Origin: a virus
Direction: 5' to 3' (one strand)
Virus record (IMG/VR): IMGVR_UViG_3300025286_000049
Span: 1-38,457 of that record
DNA: 38,457 nucleotides
Shown here: piece by piece, positions 7,811 to 14,877 of the stretch
How positions within the stretch are numbered: the stretch's first letter is position 1
Layout: every line of letters starts with the position of its first letter
Translations under genes and position numbers: made by a program
The notes under the pieces: model-generated
Database searches by the model: none
The model's input: only the letters and a program-made list of their open reading frames with translations
What the model was told of the DNA's origin: nothing

Positions 7811-9016
7811 ATGAGAATTGAAGTACCCTCGGCTTTTTATAACGAAGGGTCTAACTACACCGGACGCATCGCCCAGGCCCTCCACCTTGACGGCGACCTT
7901 GCTTTCCAGGGGGCTCAACAAATCTCGACCACTTCAGGCGACCTCACCGTTAATATTGATGGGGACATCATTCTCGATGCTGACGGCGGGGATATCTTCT
8001 TCAAGGACGATGGCACCACATTCGGCTCTGCCACTAATACCTCGGGGAACCTCATAATCAAGTCTGGTACGACCACCGCCATGACGTTCTCGGGAGCCGA
8101 CCTGACAATGAGCGGTGCCATCGACATGGGAAACAACACGCTGACCGGCGGTACGGGCGACCTGAACTGGGACTCCGGCACCCTGTTCGTCGACTCGTCA
8201 GCGGACAAGGTTGCTATCAATCGGACAAGCTCTCTGCTCGCTGCACTGGACGTGATAAGGACGGGCTCCTCGGTGCAGATCGCGATCGCGCCGGGGAACC
8301 TGACATCGGCGGCAGATGGCGTTGGGGCAAGCATCCACTACCAGGGCAACACAGCCGGTCAGTCGATGATCGACCTGGCGGGCGTGTGGGAGGCTGACGC
8401 GACGAGTGCCTCCTTCAAGGTCGAGACCCGCAACGCTGGCACCATGCAGCAGCAGTTGGTCATCAAAGGGGACGGTGAGGTCGATTTCAAGAGCCGTTCT
8501 CCCGGCCTCTCCAACATCGGCGCAGCGGGTAACGACTTCGGGGCCAGTACCCTCGACCTGGCGGCAGGGTATACGATCTCGGGGGCAGGGGAGTTGACCG
8601 TAGAGGCTGCGAGCGGCAATCTGAACCTCGGCAATACCGGAAACATGAAATTCTTGCGGGGAGCCTCTACGATGGCGTTGATCGGTGCCTCGGGGATACG
8701 GCTGGCGTCTGACACGGCCCACGGCACCACGGCGGGGACTAATCTCATCTCCATCTTCAACGGGACGGCCCCGGTGGGAACTCTGGCTAACGGCGCGAGC
8801 TTCTTCTGCGCGTCGGGAGAGATGAAGGTGATCGATGCTGCCGGTAACGTCACTGTCCTCTCGCCACATGATGACGACGGCCAGTGGATATTCGATTCGC
8901 GGGACTCGGTGACAGGCCGGGGTTTGCGTATCCAGATGGAGCAGATGATGCGGCGACTGGACGAGATGCTCGGCGGCGGGTTCATCGAGGAGTTCACGGA
9001 AGACATAGGAGCATAA
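7811..9016 (+). CDS. Tail-fibre-like structural protein
   Basis: A 401-residue protein. Residues from about 20 to 115 are short Gly/Asp/Thr-rich repeats of the type GDLTVNIDGDIILDADGGDI, which form beta-helix or triple-beta fibres in phage tails. A middle region repeats similar strands (GELTVEAASGNLNLGNTGN). The C-terminus changes to a conserved-looking module with WIFDSRDSVTGRGLRI followed by an amphipathic helix (MEQMMRRLDEMLGG), an ending I associate with fibre-like proteins of environmental phages and which may drive trimerisation. It lacks an obvious receptor-binding head, so it may be a fibre shaft or a capsid/neck fibre rather than the adhesin. Confidence 0.65.
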   Translation: MRIEVPSAFYNEGSNYTGRIAQALHLDGDLAFQGAQQISTTSGDLTVNIDGDIILDADGGDIFFKDDGTTFGSATNTSGNLIIKSGTTTAMTFSGADLTMSGAIDMGNNTLTGGTGDLNWDSGTLFVDSSADKVAINRTSSLLAALDVIRTGSSVQIAIAPGNLTSAADGVGASIHYQGNTAGQSMIDLAGVWEADATSASFKVETRNAGTMQQQLVIKGDGEVDFKSRSPGLSNIGAAGNDFGASTLDLAAGYTISGAGELTVEAASGNLNLGNTGNMKFLRGASTMALIGASGIRLASDTAHGTTAGTNLISIFNGTAPVGTLANGASFFCASGEMKVIDAAGNVTVLSPHDDDGQWIFDSRDSVTGRGLRIQMEQMMRRLDEMLGGGFIEEFTEDIGA

Positions 9017-9017
9017 C

Positions 9018-9227
9018 ATGGCAACTACAGAGGCCCTACTCGAACATCTGACGGCACTACGCAGGGCTGTCACGGATGCGATGGTCTCGGCCAACGGATA
9101 CAAAGAATATGGCTCTAAACTGACCTCGTCCAACAGGGCGGCACAACTCGCCGAGGTGACCACGGTCCCGTCGGCTAGGCAACACGCCAGTGACTGCTCG
9201 ATCTGTAACAGTTGGGACGGATCATGA
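9018..9227 (+). CDS. Small helical protein (69 aa)
   Basis: Unrecognised. Helical N-terminal half (ALLEHLTALRRAVTDAMVSA) and a short tail with a CSIC motif (CSICNSWDGS). AGGAG lies just upstream of the ATG, which follows the fibre gene's stop by one base. Its TGA overlaps the next ATG (ATGA at 9224-9227), so the two are translationally coupled. A fibre-assembly helper is possible from position alone. Confidence 0.55.
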   Translation: MATTEALLEHLTALRRAVTDAMVSANGYKEYGSKLTSSNRAAQLAEVTTVPSARQHASDCSICNSWDGS

Positions 9228-9457
9228 GCATGGGCTCCGACGCATCTCATCTAGATATCACGAATGCTGATATCGAGAGGTTGTTCAGGGAGAACCCTAT
9301 GGCGTTTGAGCAGGTATGCCGCATCATGGCAGAGCGGCAGCGCGATGAGTCGAGAGCCGAATCAGCCGAACTCAGGGTTGAGTTGACCAGGCTGAATGGT
9401 GATAAGGAGGAAGCAGTTGTTGCTGCGACTTCTGACAATAATAGCTCCGACAGTTAA
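9224..9457 (+). CDS. Small coiled-coil protein (77 aa)
   Basis: Unrecognised. The ATG at 9224 overlaps the upstream stop, and this start is preferred over ATG 9212. The centre is a charged helix with coiled-coil character (ERQRDESRAESAELRVELTRL), ending in a Ser/Asp/Asn tail. Soluble, no cysteines beyond one in the helix region. Together with its neighbours on both sides it forms a set of tiny helical proteins between the fibre and adaptor genes; these might be chaperones or minor virion parts. Confidence 0.55.
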   Translation: MSMGSDASHLDITNADIERLFRENPMAFEQVCRIMAERQRDESRAESAELRVELTRLNGDKEEAVVAATSDNNSSDS

Positions 9458-9629
9458 TAAGTCGATCCGCCTAATGAAAGAGACCGAGGAGGCCATTCAG
9501 AAAGGGAACGAACTCTGGGACGAAGTAGAAGAGGCCTTACACATCGACCGTGACTTACAGGCTAAGTTCCGAGGGTGGCGGAATGAGATGAAGGACGTTC
9601 AGCAGGCGCTATCAGACTTCTGGGACTAG
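9417..9629 (+). CDS. Small amphipathic helical protein (70 aa, TTG start)
   Basis: Unrecognised. The start is taken as TTG at 9417 because a full AAGGAGG (9404-9410) lies six bases upstream; an ATG at 9396 in the same frame has no such site. This gives a hydrophobic N-terminus (LLRLLTIIAPTV) followed by a long charged helix (EEAIQKGNELWDEVEEAL). The N-terminus is short for a full membrane span but could anchor the protein or insert at a membrane surface. The gene overlaps the previous one by 41 bases. Confidence 0.55.
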   Translation: MLLRLLTIIAPTVNKSIRLMKETEEAIQKGNELWDEVEEALHIDRDLQAKFRGWRNEMKDVQQALSDFWD

Positions 9630-9640
9630 AGGGAGTGGCC

Positions 9641-9733
9641 ATGCCCCACAAAACTATGCGTAAGGCTTACAAGTCAACCAAGGCTCATCCGAAGCCAGCG
9701 TACAAGTACAAGAAGAAGAAGAAGAAGAGATAG
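9641..9733 (+). CDS. Lysine-rich 30-residue peptide
   Basis: A short frame from ATG 9641 to TAG 9731-9733, preceded by GAGGGAG. Twelve of 30 residues are Lys, with six in a row near the end, plus two Arg and three Tyr (AYKSTKAHPKPAYKY). It fits neatly between its neighbours, 11 bases after one stop and 13 bases before the next start. Such a peptide could bind nucleic acid or neutralise charge on packaged DNA. The tract of AAG codons may instead be a low-complexity accident, so confidence is moderate. Confidence 0.5.
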   Translation: MPHKTMRKAYKSTKAHPKPAYKYKKKKKKR

Positions 9734-9746
9734 GTCACAATAGCGT

Positions 9747-10991
9747 ATGGGCACGACTACAGGTCTCATACTACGCCAACGGCTCAGTGAGGCTCTCGGG
9801 GGATATCACTCGCTGACGGCAGACTCAACCAGCGGGTCGTCTTCTATCACCGATGCCGCTCTGGCGAACATCACCGAGAATGATGACGGCATCGAGTCTG
9901 ATTGGATAGCGGTGACCTCCGGCAGTGCGTCCGGGGACATCCGGCGTCTGAAGTCCAGTTCCGGGTACACTGCTTCTTCCACAGTGTTGGACCCCAACCA
10001 GAACTTCTCTGCGTCTGTGGCTTCCGGGAACACCTACGAGCTTCACCGCTACGACCCCGCACTGCTACGCAACGCCATCAATCAGGCTATCCGGGGACTC
10101 TACCCCAGGAATGGCCGTAAGGGGCTGTACAGGCGTTTATTGGACACATCCCTGGCGGTGGACAACCTCTTGCTCAACTCCGACATGGAGACGGGCACAT
10201 TCACTAGCTGGACCGCAGTTGGGTCACCAACGGTTACGGCAGAGACTACTATATTCAACCAGGGAACACAGAGTGCCAAGGTGGTTGGTGGTTCCGTTTG
10301 TCAACTGACTCAGGCACCTCATATCCCGGTAGAAGAGATGACTGGCAGGACGGCCACACTGGAGTTCTGGGTATACACGACTGCTCCCAACACGGCCAGG
10401 GTACGATTGGACTGGGGTAGCTCTAACTTCCAGAACTCGGACTACCACTCGGGTAAGGACCAGTGGGAGTTCATGAAGGCCGAGGCGACTATACCTGACA
10501 GTGCCACCCAGGTGAAGGCTATCCTGGAGAATGAGGGCGGGACCGTTTACTTCAGTTCGGGGTATCTGAAGGTAGGCAAGCTGACCCGGTACACTATTCC
10601 GACTGCGATGCGCGGTGGCCCCAACTTCGTGAATATCCAGCACAGGGCGTCTGAGCCCAACGGGCTCTACTATCCCCTCAACGGGGCGTACTCTTCCGGA
10701 AGGCGTCTCAGGCTTGAGGGCACCGGCATACTCAGCCAGCCCACTTCGGACTCTGCGACCACAGAGGTAGACGGCGAGCAGGTGGAGTTGATCGTGGCCG
10801 AGGCGGCGCGGCTGTTCTGGATGTCCCGGCAGGGCGACGAGGATGCCCCTTTCGAGATGGCTAAGTGGACGGGCCGTGCGGCAGAACTCAGGGAAGAGGT
10901 CGGGATGAAGCTGAGGCCTGCGGAGGTCAGTAATCACTGGAGTATCCAAGAGAACATAGGGACGCGTGAGCTTGTCCTTGAGCCTCACTGA
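9747..10991 (+). CDS. Adaptor-like head-tail protein with inserted carbohydrate-binding-like domain
   Basis: A 414-residue protein. The N-terminal ~135 residues (LRQRLSEALGGYHSLT, then LLRNAINQAIRGLYP) and the C-terminal ~75 residues (VELIVAEAARLFWMSR) look like the helical body of podovirus adaptor/neck proteins that join the portal to the tail nozzle. Between them, residues about 139-280 read like a beta-sandwich carbohydrate-binding module of the CBM4/9/22 style: NLLLNSDMETGTFTSW opening, GTQSAKVVGG, a TLEFWVYT strand and a VYFSSGYLKVG closing strand. It directly precedes the beta-propeller tail gene, the usual order for adaptor then nozzle. A tail-tubular or minor tail protein is the main alternative. 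Confidence 0.55.
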   Translation: MGTTTGLILRQRLSEALGGYHSLTADSTSGSSSITDAALANITENDDGIESDWIAVTSGSASGDIRRLKSSSGYTASSTVLDPNQNFSASVASGNTYELHRYDPALLRNAINQAIRGLYPRNGRKGLYRRLLDTSLAVDNLLLNSDMETGTFTSWTAVGSPTVTAETTIFNQGTQSAKVVGGSVCQLTQAPHIPVEEMTGRTATLEFWVYTTAPNTARVRLDWGSSNFQNSDYHSGKDQWEFMKAEATIPDSATQVKAILENEGGTVYFSSGYLKVGKLTRYTIPTAMRGGPNFVNIQHRASEPNGLYYPLNGAYSSGRRLRLEGTGILSQPTSDSATTEVDGEQVELIVAEAARLFWMSRQGDEDAPFEMAKWTGRAAELREEVGMKLRPAEVSNHWSIQENIGTRELVLEPH

Positions 10992-10993
10992 CC

Positions 10994-12988
10994 ATGGCTG
11001 AGATAACCCTCAACTCGAAGCGTTATTCCGGGGATTTCATAGACCGTCAGACTGCTGAAGCCTTTGCTCAGGTTATTCGCCGCCAAGGCCTCTCGCAGCA
11101 GATAGACTTGCAGTCTCCCGACTCCAAGGTGTTCGGCCCTCTCACCGGGGGCTTTGGCCGCAGCCGTATCCCATCTCACCTCTCCAGCGATCCCGCCCAG
11201 TACCTACGCTTCTTCGATTCCCGTTGTGAGACCCGCTTCGGCACGACGTATCTCGCTATCCTGAACGAGGACAGTGGTAACAGTGGGCTGGAGGTCATGC
11301 GGGCCTCAACTGTGTACAAGGGTAATCTGTGGGCGCTCTGGGGAGCAGCCAATTCTACTAGTAGTGTTACCAGTGAGGCTCTGAGGTGGAGATACTATGA
11401 CGGCTCCAGCACGGAGTGGGCTGGCGGCACTGAAAGTAATCTGTCAGACCCCATCATAGGCCTGGATTTGATATCGCACAAAGACAAGATGGTCACGCTT
11501 TCTGCATACCAGAACGACCACAGGGCCTATCATTCGACAGACGGCTCTACATGGACGGTCTCTGGCACTCCGATCACAGTTAACTTGCTATCTAACAACG
11601 TCACGGCAAACGAGGACATCAACGCCGGTATGCTGGCCTCTATCGGTAATGAACTGGTTGCCGTCGTATGGCATGAGGCCAACGGCACGATCACCTTCTT
11701 CTCCAGCACAGACAGCGGAACTGCCTGGGCGGACGAGGCTGTGGACATAGGCTCCGGGAACGGCCCCCTCGGCGTTGCGGTATATCCGGGAATAGACGAT
11801 GCGGACAAGCTGTATGTATTGACGGTGGAGGGCCTGTACGAAGTCGATACCTCTCCGGGGACATGGACTATCCACCAGACTGAATTGCGGAACAGTGCCG
11901 GGGGCGACGATTTCAACTGTCGGCGGCTGGTGGTACATGAAGGAAAGCTGTGGATAGCCCTGGGTACATCTACCAGTGCACCGGTCAAGATCGCCACGAT
12001 GGACACCTCGGGTGGGACACGTCTGTTCAACATCAATATGGGATTGAACGTGCTGGACGGTGTACCCTCAGATATGCTGGGTGGCGTACATTGGATGAAG
12101 TCGGTCGAGGATATGTTGTACATCACGGTTGGGGGCGAGGCTGCCAATCGTAACGGTCGCATACTGTGTTACACGGGAACGGATGTGAACGGGTTCCCCC
12201 AGTGGCATCATATGTTCCGGAACAGCACGGCTAACCAGGAGGTTCAGTGGATCGACTTCTCGACGCGAGACGACGGGAATGCCAGGTTGCACTTCGCCAT
12301 GAGGACGGCGGCAGCTACGAGCGATACGGAGTTCCTGGCCGATCCCAACACGAACCCGGCATCTGGGATAAGCGGCAAGACACAGGCCAGCGGTATTATC
12401 GACTATCCCTTCATGGATGGGGGTATGCCCACGATACCGGGGATCATCCTCCAGCTACGCGCTGATGCCCGCTCCCTGTCTGCTTCTACCTCCGGGGAGT
12501 ACATAGCTGCATCTTACGGGGTGAACGAAGAGGCGCGTACCGCCAACACGAACCTGACCAACTCAGCCAACTTCGAGTCTGACGACCTGGACCTTGACGT
12601 GGCCTCTGGGGCGGGACTGGCAGGTAGGAGCTTTGGGGTCCGCTTGACCCTCAACCGGGACAGCGGCGACACAACCCATACGCCTGAGCTAGGGTCTTTG
12701 GAGATAGACTACATGAAGGTGCCGTCTCTCCGTAAGAGGTTCCTGTTCGAGGTGGACCTAGAGAAGACCGCACGCCTTCCTGGGCATAGCTCTACGGAGC
12801 AGGTGATAGCTAACATAAACGCTGCTGAGGCTTTGACCGTACTTCCTGCTCTATCGTACAGCAGGGATGCGACGACATACGTCAAGGTGACCCGTGTGGA
12901 TGATGTGTTCAAGCTACGGGAGGGAAGTGGGCCGTCGCTTCGGAGGCGTAGCGGCACCTCTCTGATACATATGGAAGAGCCCCTCTGA
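10994..12988 (+). CDS. Beta-propeller tail protein (nozzle-like)
   Basis: A 664-residue protein with an N-terminal ~60-residue lead, then repeated four-strand blades with sialidase-like or photosystem-assembly-like phrasing: KDKMVTLSAYQNDHRAYHS, TDGSTWTVSG, STDSGTAWADEAVDI, LYVLTVEGLYEVD, EGKLWIALGTSTSAPVKI. The C-terminal ~170 residues form another beta-rich domain ending in a basic strand region. Podovirus tail nozzle proteins and receptor-reading tail proteins often carry beta-propellers, and the gene follows the adaptor-like gene by two bases. A nozzle role is inferred; a free-standing receptor-binding or glycan-reading tail protein is the alternative. Asp-box-like S-x-D-x-G-x-T-W motifs appear more than once; no catalytic set was identified. 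Confidence 0.6.
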   Translation: MAEITLNSKRYSGDFIDRQTAEAFAQVIRRQGLSQQIDLQSPDSKVFGPLTGGFGRSRIPSHLSSDPAQYLRFFDSRCETRFGTTYLAILNEDSGNSGLEVMRASTVYKGNLWALWGAANSTSSVTSEALRWRYYDGSSTEWAGGTESNLSDPIIGLDLISHKDKMVTLSAYQNDHRAYHSTDGSTWTVSGTPITVNLLSNNVTANEDINAGMLASIGNELVAVVWHEANGTITFFSSTDSGTAWADEAVDIGSGNGPLGVAVYPGIDDADKLYVLTVEGLYEVDTSPGTWTIHQTELRNSAGGDDFNCRRLVVHEGKLWIALGTSTSAPVKIATMDTSGGTRLFNINMGLNVLDGVPSDMLGGVHWMKSVEDMLYITVGGEAANRNGRILCYTGTDVNGFPQWHHMFRNSTANQEVQWIDFSTRDDGNARLHFAMRTAAATSDTEFLADPNTNPASGISGKTQASGIIDYPFMDGGMPTIPGIILQLRADARSLSASTSGEYIAASYGVNEEARTANTNLTNSANFESDDLDLDVASGAGLAGRSFGVRLTLNRDSGDTTHTPELGSLEIDYMKVPSLRKRFLFEVDLEKTARLPGHSSTEQVIANINAAEALTVLPALSYSRDATTYVKVTRVDDVFKLREGSGPSLRRRSGTSLIHMEEPL

Positions 12989-12990
12989 TA

Positions 12991-13269
12991 ATGACAGATA
13001 ATCCAGAGAAGGAGGTGCCAAATCGCGGGAGTCGGAAGAACGGCAAGGAATCAGTCACCCTTTCGGGCAGAGAACTGATTCAGCTAGTCATCTTCACTCC
13101 CGTGGTTTGACCTGTCTTCACATGGCTGTTCTTGGGTGCACGCATAATATGGTCTGCGTCGAGCAATCCAGAGACCTTGGATAACATCGAGGGTCTCCTG
13201 ACTGCCCTGGCAGTGCTGACGATTCCGGTTTCTGCGGGTCTCGGCAAGATATTTGAGGGCGACAAATGA
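12991..13269 (+). CDS. Two-span membrane protein (holin-like) interrupted by in-frame TGA
   Basis: From ATG 12991 the frame meets TGA at 13108-13110 after 39 codons, then stays open for 52 more codons to TGA 13267-13269, which overlaps the next start (ATGA). Read through, the product is a basic N-terminus, a first membrane span straddling the TGA (LIQLVIFTPVV, stop, PVFTWLFLGARIIW), a short loop, and a second span (GLLTALAVLTIPVSAGLG) ending GKIFEGDK. This is the size and shape of a small phage holin. The stop is followed by C, a leaky context for UGA. It may be a nonsense mutation, a sequencing error for TGG, or real recoding. Other genes here end in TGA, so a genome-wide TGA=Trp code is not supported. 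Confidence 0.6.
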
Positions 13270-14192
13270 AGAGAATGAAGCTCGTAGTCAAAGAGCGCCA
13301 TATCAGTTTCCCCAGGTTACCGTTCATCGGCATCACGCTGCCCCTGGACCTGACGTTCAGGCTACCGACACTCCAAGGGCTGTCCTTCGGGCGCAACGCC
13401 AAGGCGATGATCGCCCTCACCATGATCGTGTCTGTGGCAGTCATCTCAGGCGCGGTGTATTTCGCCATCCAGGGCATATCCCCGGCTCCGGTCTGGCCCC
13501 AGAGCGCCAGCTATGATGCAGCAGTGGCCCAGAGGCTCGGCCAAGAGCAGATAGGCGTTGGTACCGAAATACCGGATGATGTCCAGACCGGCACCATGAC
13601 GTTGGAGCTAATCATAGGTTCGGCCAGGATTTCATCCATTGAGTTCAGTGATATGTCCATAGGCGCTGCATCCGGCCTGACGGACGCCATCAACATCTCG
13701 GCCACGGACGGGACCAACATCCTGTGTGAGACCCTGCTGCTGGAGGATGTAGAAGCAACCGATTTCACGTTGGCAACCTCCACTGCCTACGCACTGACAG
13801 TGGCGACCACCACGGCGGACGGGCTCAGTATCTCCCCTACCCTATCGAGTGACCCGATCCAGTACGCATTCGGCTCCACCCGTGGCGCTCTGAGCGTCCC
13901 GGCTGTCAGCGGGGGAACGTTTGACAGACTCCTGATCTCATCAGATGCAACGTCCACCGTCGGCCTTATCAGCTTCAAAAGGGTCAAGGCATTCGGTAGC
14001 GGAATCACCATCTCAGGTATCAGGTGCGGGGAGATCATCATCCGTGGGACTGATGCGGACGAGAGCGTATACGGGGACGGGACGGGCATAGATTCTGCCA
14101 GCTTCAAGATTGGCGGCTCCGCTGTTGGGACTGTCAAAGTCCAGTCGAGTACGCTCACAGGGAACGTCGAGCGTCCCGTGTCGGTCAAGTGA
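13266..14192 (+). CDS. Single-span membrane-anchored beta-rich protein (308 aa)
   Basis: Unrecognised. A basic N-terminal ~45 residues is followed by one clear membrane span (about residues 46-70: AKAMIALTMIVSVAVISGAV, then YFAI) and a ~235-residue Ser/Thr/Gly/Ile-rich domain predicted to be beta strands. Positive residues before the span suggest the N-terminus is cytoplasmic and the large domain faces outward. It is coupled to the upstream holin-like frame by an ATGA overlap and is followed by three more small membrane proteins. A lysis-related, spanin-like or superinfection role is possible from context, but no muralytic motif or lipobox was seen. Confidence 0.6.
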   Translation: MKRMKLVVKERHISFPRLPFIGITLPLDLTFRLPTLQGLSFGRNAKAMIALTMIVSVAVISGAVYFAIQGISPAPVWPQSASYDAAVAQRLGQEQIGVGTEIPDDVQTGTMTLELIIGSARISSIEFSDMSIGAASGLTDAINISATDGTNILCETLLLEDVEATDFTLATSTAYALTVATTTADGLSISPTLSSDPIQYAFGSTRGALSVPAVSGGTFDRLLISSDATSTVGLISFKRVKAFGSGITISGIRCGEIIIRGTDADESVYGDGTGIDSASFKIGGSAVGTVKVQSSTLTGNVERPVSVK

Positions 14193-14314
14193 AGGCTGAT
14201 CATATAGCCCTCCGAATGGAGCGGATGGCACTGAGCCACTGGTTCTGGCGTTTGATGGCCTCTACGGCCATCCTCGCCACTGTGTGGCGGGTGTACATGG
14301 GGGTGCGAGGCTGA
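14189..14314 (+). CDS. Small single-span membrane protein (41 aa)
   Basis: A GTG at 14189 overlaps the stop of the upstream gene (GTGA), and the frame ends one base before the next ATG. A basic/Met-rich start is followed by a hydrophobic Trp-rich helix (HWFWRLMASTAILATVW) and a short positive tail. The tight fit between neighbours supports it, although no strong ribosome binding site is visible and an internal ATG (14216 or 14228) might be used. Possibly a holin partner or antiholin; function not shown. Confidence 0.45.
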   Translation: MKADHIALRMERMALSHWFWRLMASTAILATVWRVYMGVRG

Positions 14315-14315
14315 T

Positions 14316-14498
14316 ATGGACTGGATGAACGGACTGGCTCAATTCATAGGGAAGGTGAGGCCTCAGATATTCTTGGCTTTGAGCATTCTCGGGGTCATCG
14401 CATACATCTCGATTCAGGAGAACCTCACCGAGGTGGCGGTTGGGTGCATGGCGGGGATCATAGCCTTGGCGAAGGACGTGCTCCAGAGTGACGCTTGA
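14316..14498 (+). CDS. Small holin-like membrane protein (60 aa)
   Basis: Two hydrophobic helices: IFLALSILGVIAYISI (about residues 18-33) and VAVGCMAGIIALA (about 40-52), with a charged loop ENLTE between them and short polar ends. Size and layout fit class II phage holins, which form membrane holes timed to lysis. It lies in a row of membrane genes behind the tail genes, the normal site of a lysis cassette. No family is recognised and no endolysin was seen nearby, so the holin call is by shape and place. Confidence 0.55.
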   Translation: MDWMNGLAQFIGKVRPQIFLALSILGVIAYISIQENLTEVAVGCMAGIIALAKDVLQSDA

Positions 14499-14502
14499 GC
14501 GC

Positions 14503-14577
14503 ATGGCTCAGGTCGCCACCATAGGCATCTGCCTTGGGGTCTGGCTGACATTCGTATGGTTGGTGCTCGGTGCTTAA
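14503..14577 (+). CDS. Tiny hydrophobic peptide (24 aa)
   Basis: An ATG at 14503 opens a 24-codon frame made of a single hydrophobic helix (TIGICLGVWLTFVWLVLG) after a four-residue start. Its 3' end overlaps the GTG start of the next gene by eight bases. There is no strong ribosome binding site. It continues the run of membrane peptides and could be a lysis regulator, but a chance hydrophobic frame cannot be excluded. Confidence 0.35.
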   Translation: MAQVATIGICLGVWLTFVWLVLGA

Positions 14578-14767
14578 CATAGCAGCGTGGCTACGCTCTC
14601 TCCTGGCACATACCGTGCAGGACATCTGGTGTGTCAGTTGTCGGGCACGTCGGAACGTCCTGCGTATTGATGTCGTAGACAGCCCTAGCTCTAAGCGTCT
14701 ATCGAGACGCCTGATCGGGCAATGCACGACGTGCAACGGGCAAACGTCTACCTATATCGCTCGCTGA
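14570..14767 (+). CDS. Zinc-ribbon protein of DUF5679-like style (65 aa)
   Basis: A GTG start at 14570 overlaps the preceding peptide. Two knuckles, WCVSC (near residues 21-24) and QCTTC (near 52-55), with a basic stretch between them (SKRLSRRLIG), match the layout of small phage zinc ribbons annotated as DUF5679 (V-x-C-V-x-C ... G-x-C-P-x-C). Function of that family is unknown; a nucleic-acid or protein-binding role is usual for zinc ribbons. It is the last gene before the early promoter. Confidence 0.55.
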   Translation: MLNIAAWLRSLLAHTVQDIWCVSCRARRNVLRIDVVDSPSSKRLSRRLIGQCTTCNGQTSTYIAR

Positions 14768-14816
14768 CACCCTCGGTTTTCGAGTCCCTGACCCCCTCCC
14801 CTGTTCGCCTGAAACC

Positions 14817-14845
14817 TTGTTCGATACCCCCAGGCCTGATATAAT
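14817..14845 (+). promoter_or_regulatory. Sigma70-like promoter for the recombination operon
   Basis: TTGTTC (14817-14822), a 17-base spacer, then a perfect TATAAT (14840-14845). It lies 32 bases upstream of the start of the RecT-like gene, whose AGGAGG site is at 14866-14871. It marks the boundary between the rightward late block and the rightward early block and should be read by host RNA polymerase. Confidence 0.75.
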
Positions 14846-14877
14846 TATGGCAATCCCACTACATCAGGAGGTTTTGT

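Noticed and set aside
8198-9250. A 350-codon open frame on the minus strand opposite the fibre-like gene
   Set aside because: No ribosome binding site, Arg/His-rich nonsense-like composition, and it lies antisense to a well-supported gene with a clean start and neighbours.
10224-10988. A 254-codon minus-strand frame opposite the adaptor-like gene
   Set aside because: Shadow frame produced by GC-rich codons; no start signal and no domain.
13108-13110. Genome-wide reassignment of TGA to Trp
   Set aside because: Many genes here use TGA as a stop with tightly coupled next starts (for example 9225-9227, 12986-12988, 31914-31916) and use TGG for Trp; only one internal TGA was seen.
14768-14800. 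tRNA-like TTTTCGAGTCC arm
   Set aside because: No acceptor, D or anticodon arms can be built around it. No convincing tRNA was found elsewhere, though a scan by eye is not exhaustive.
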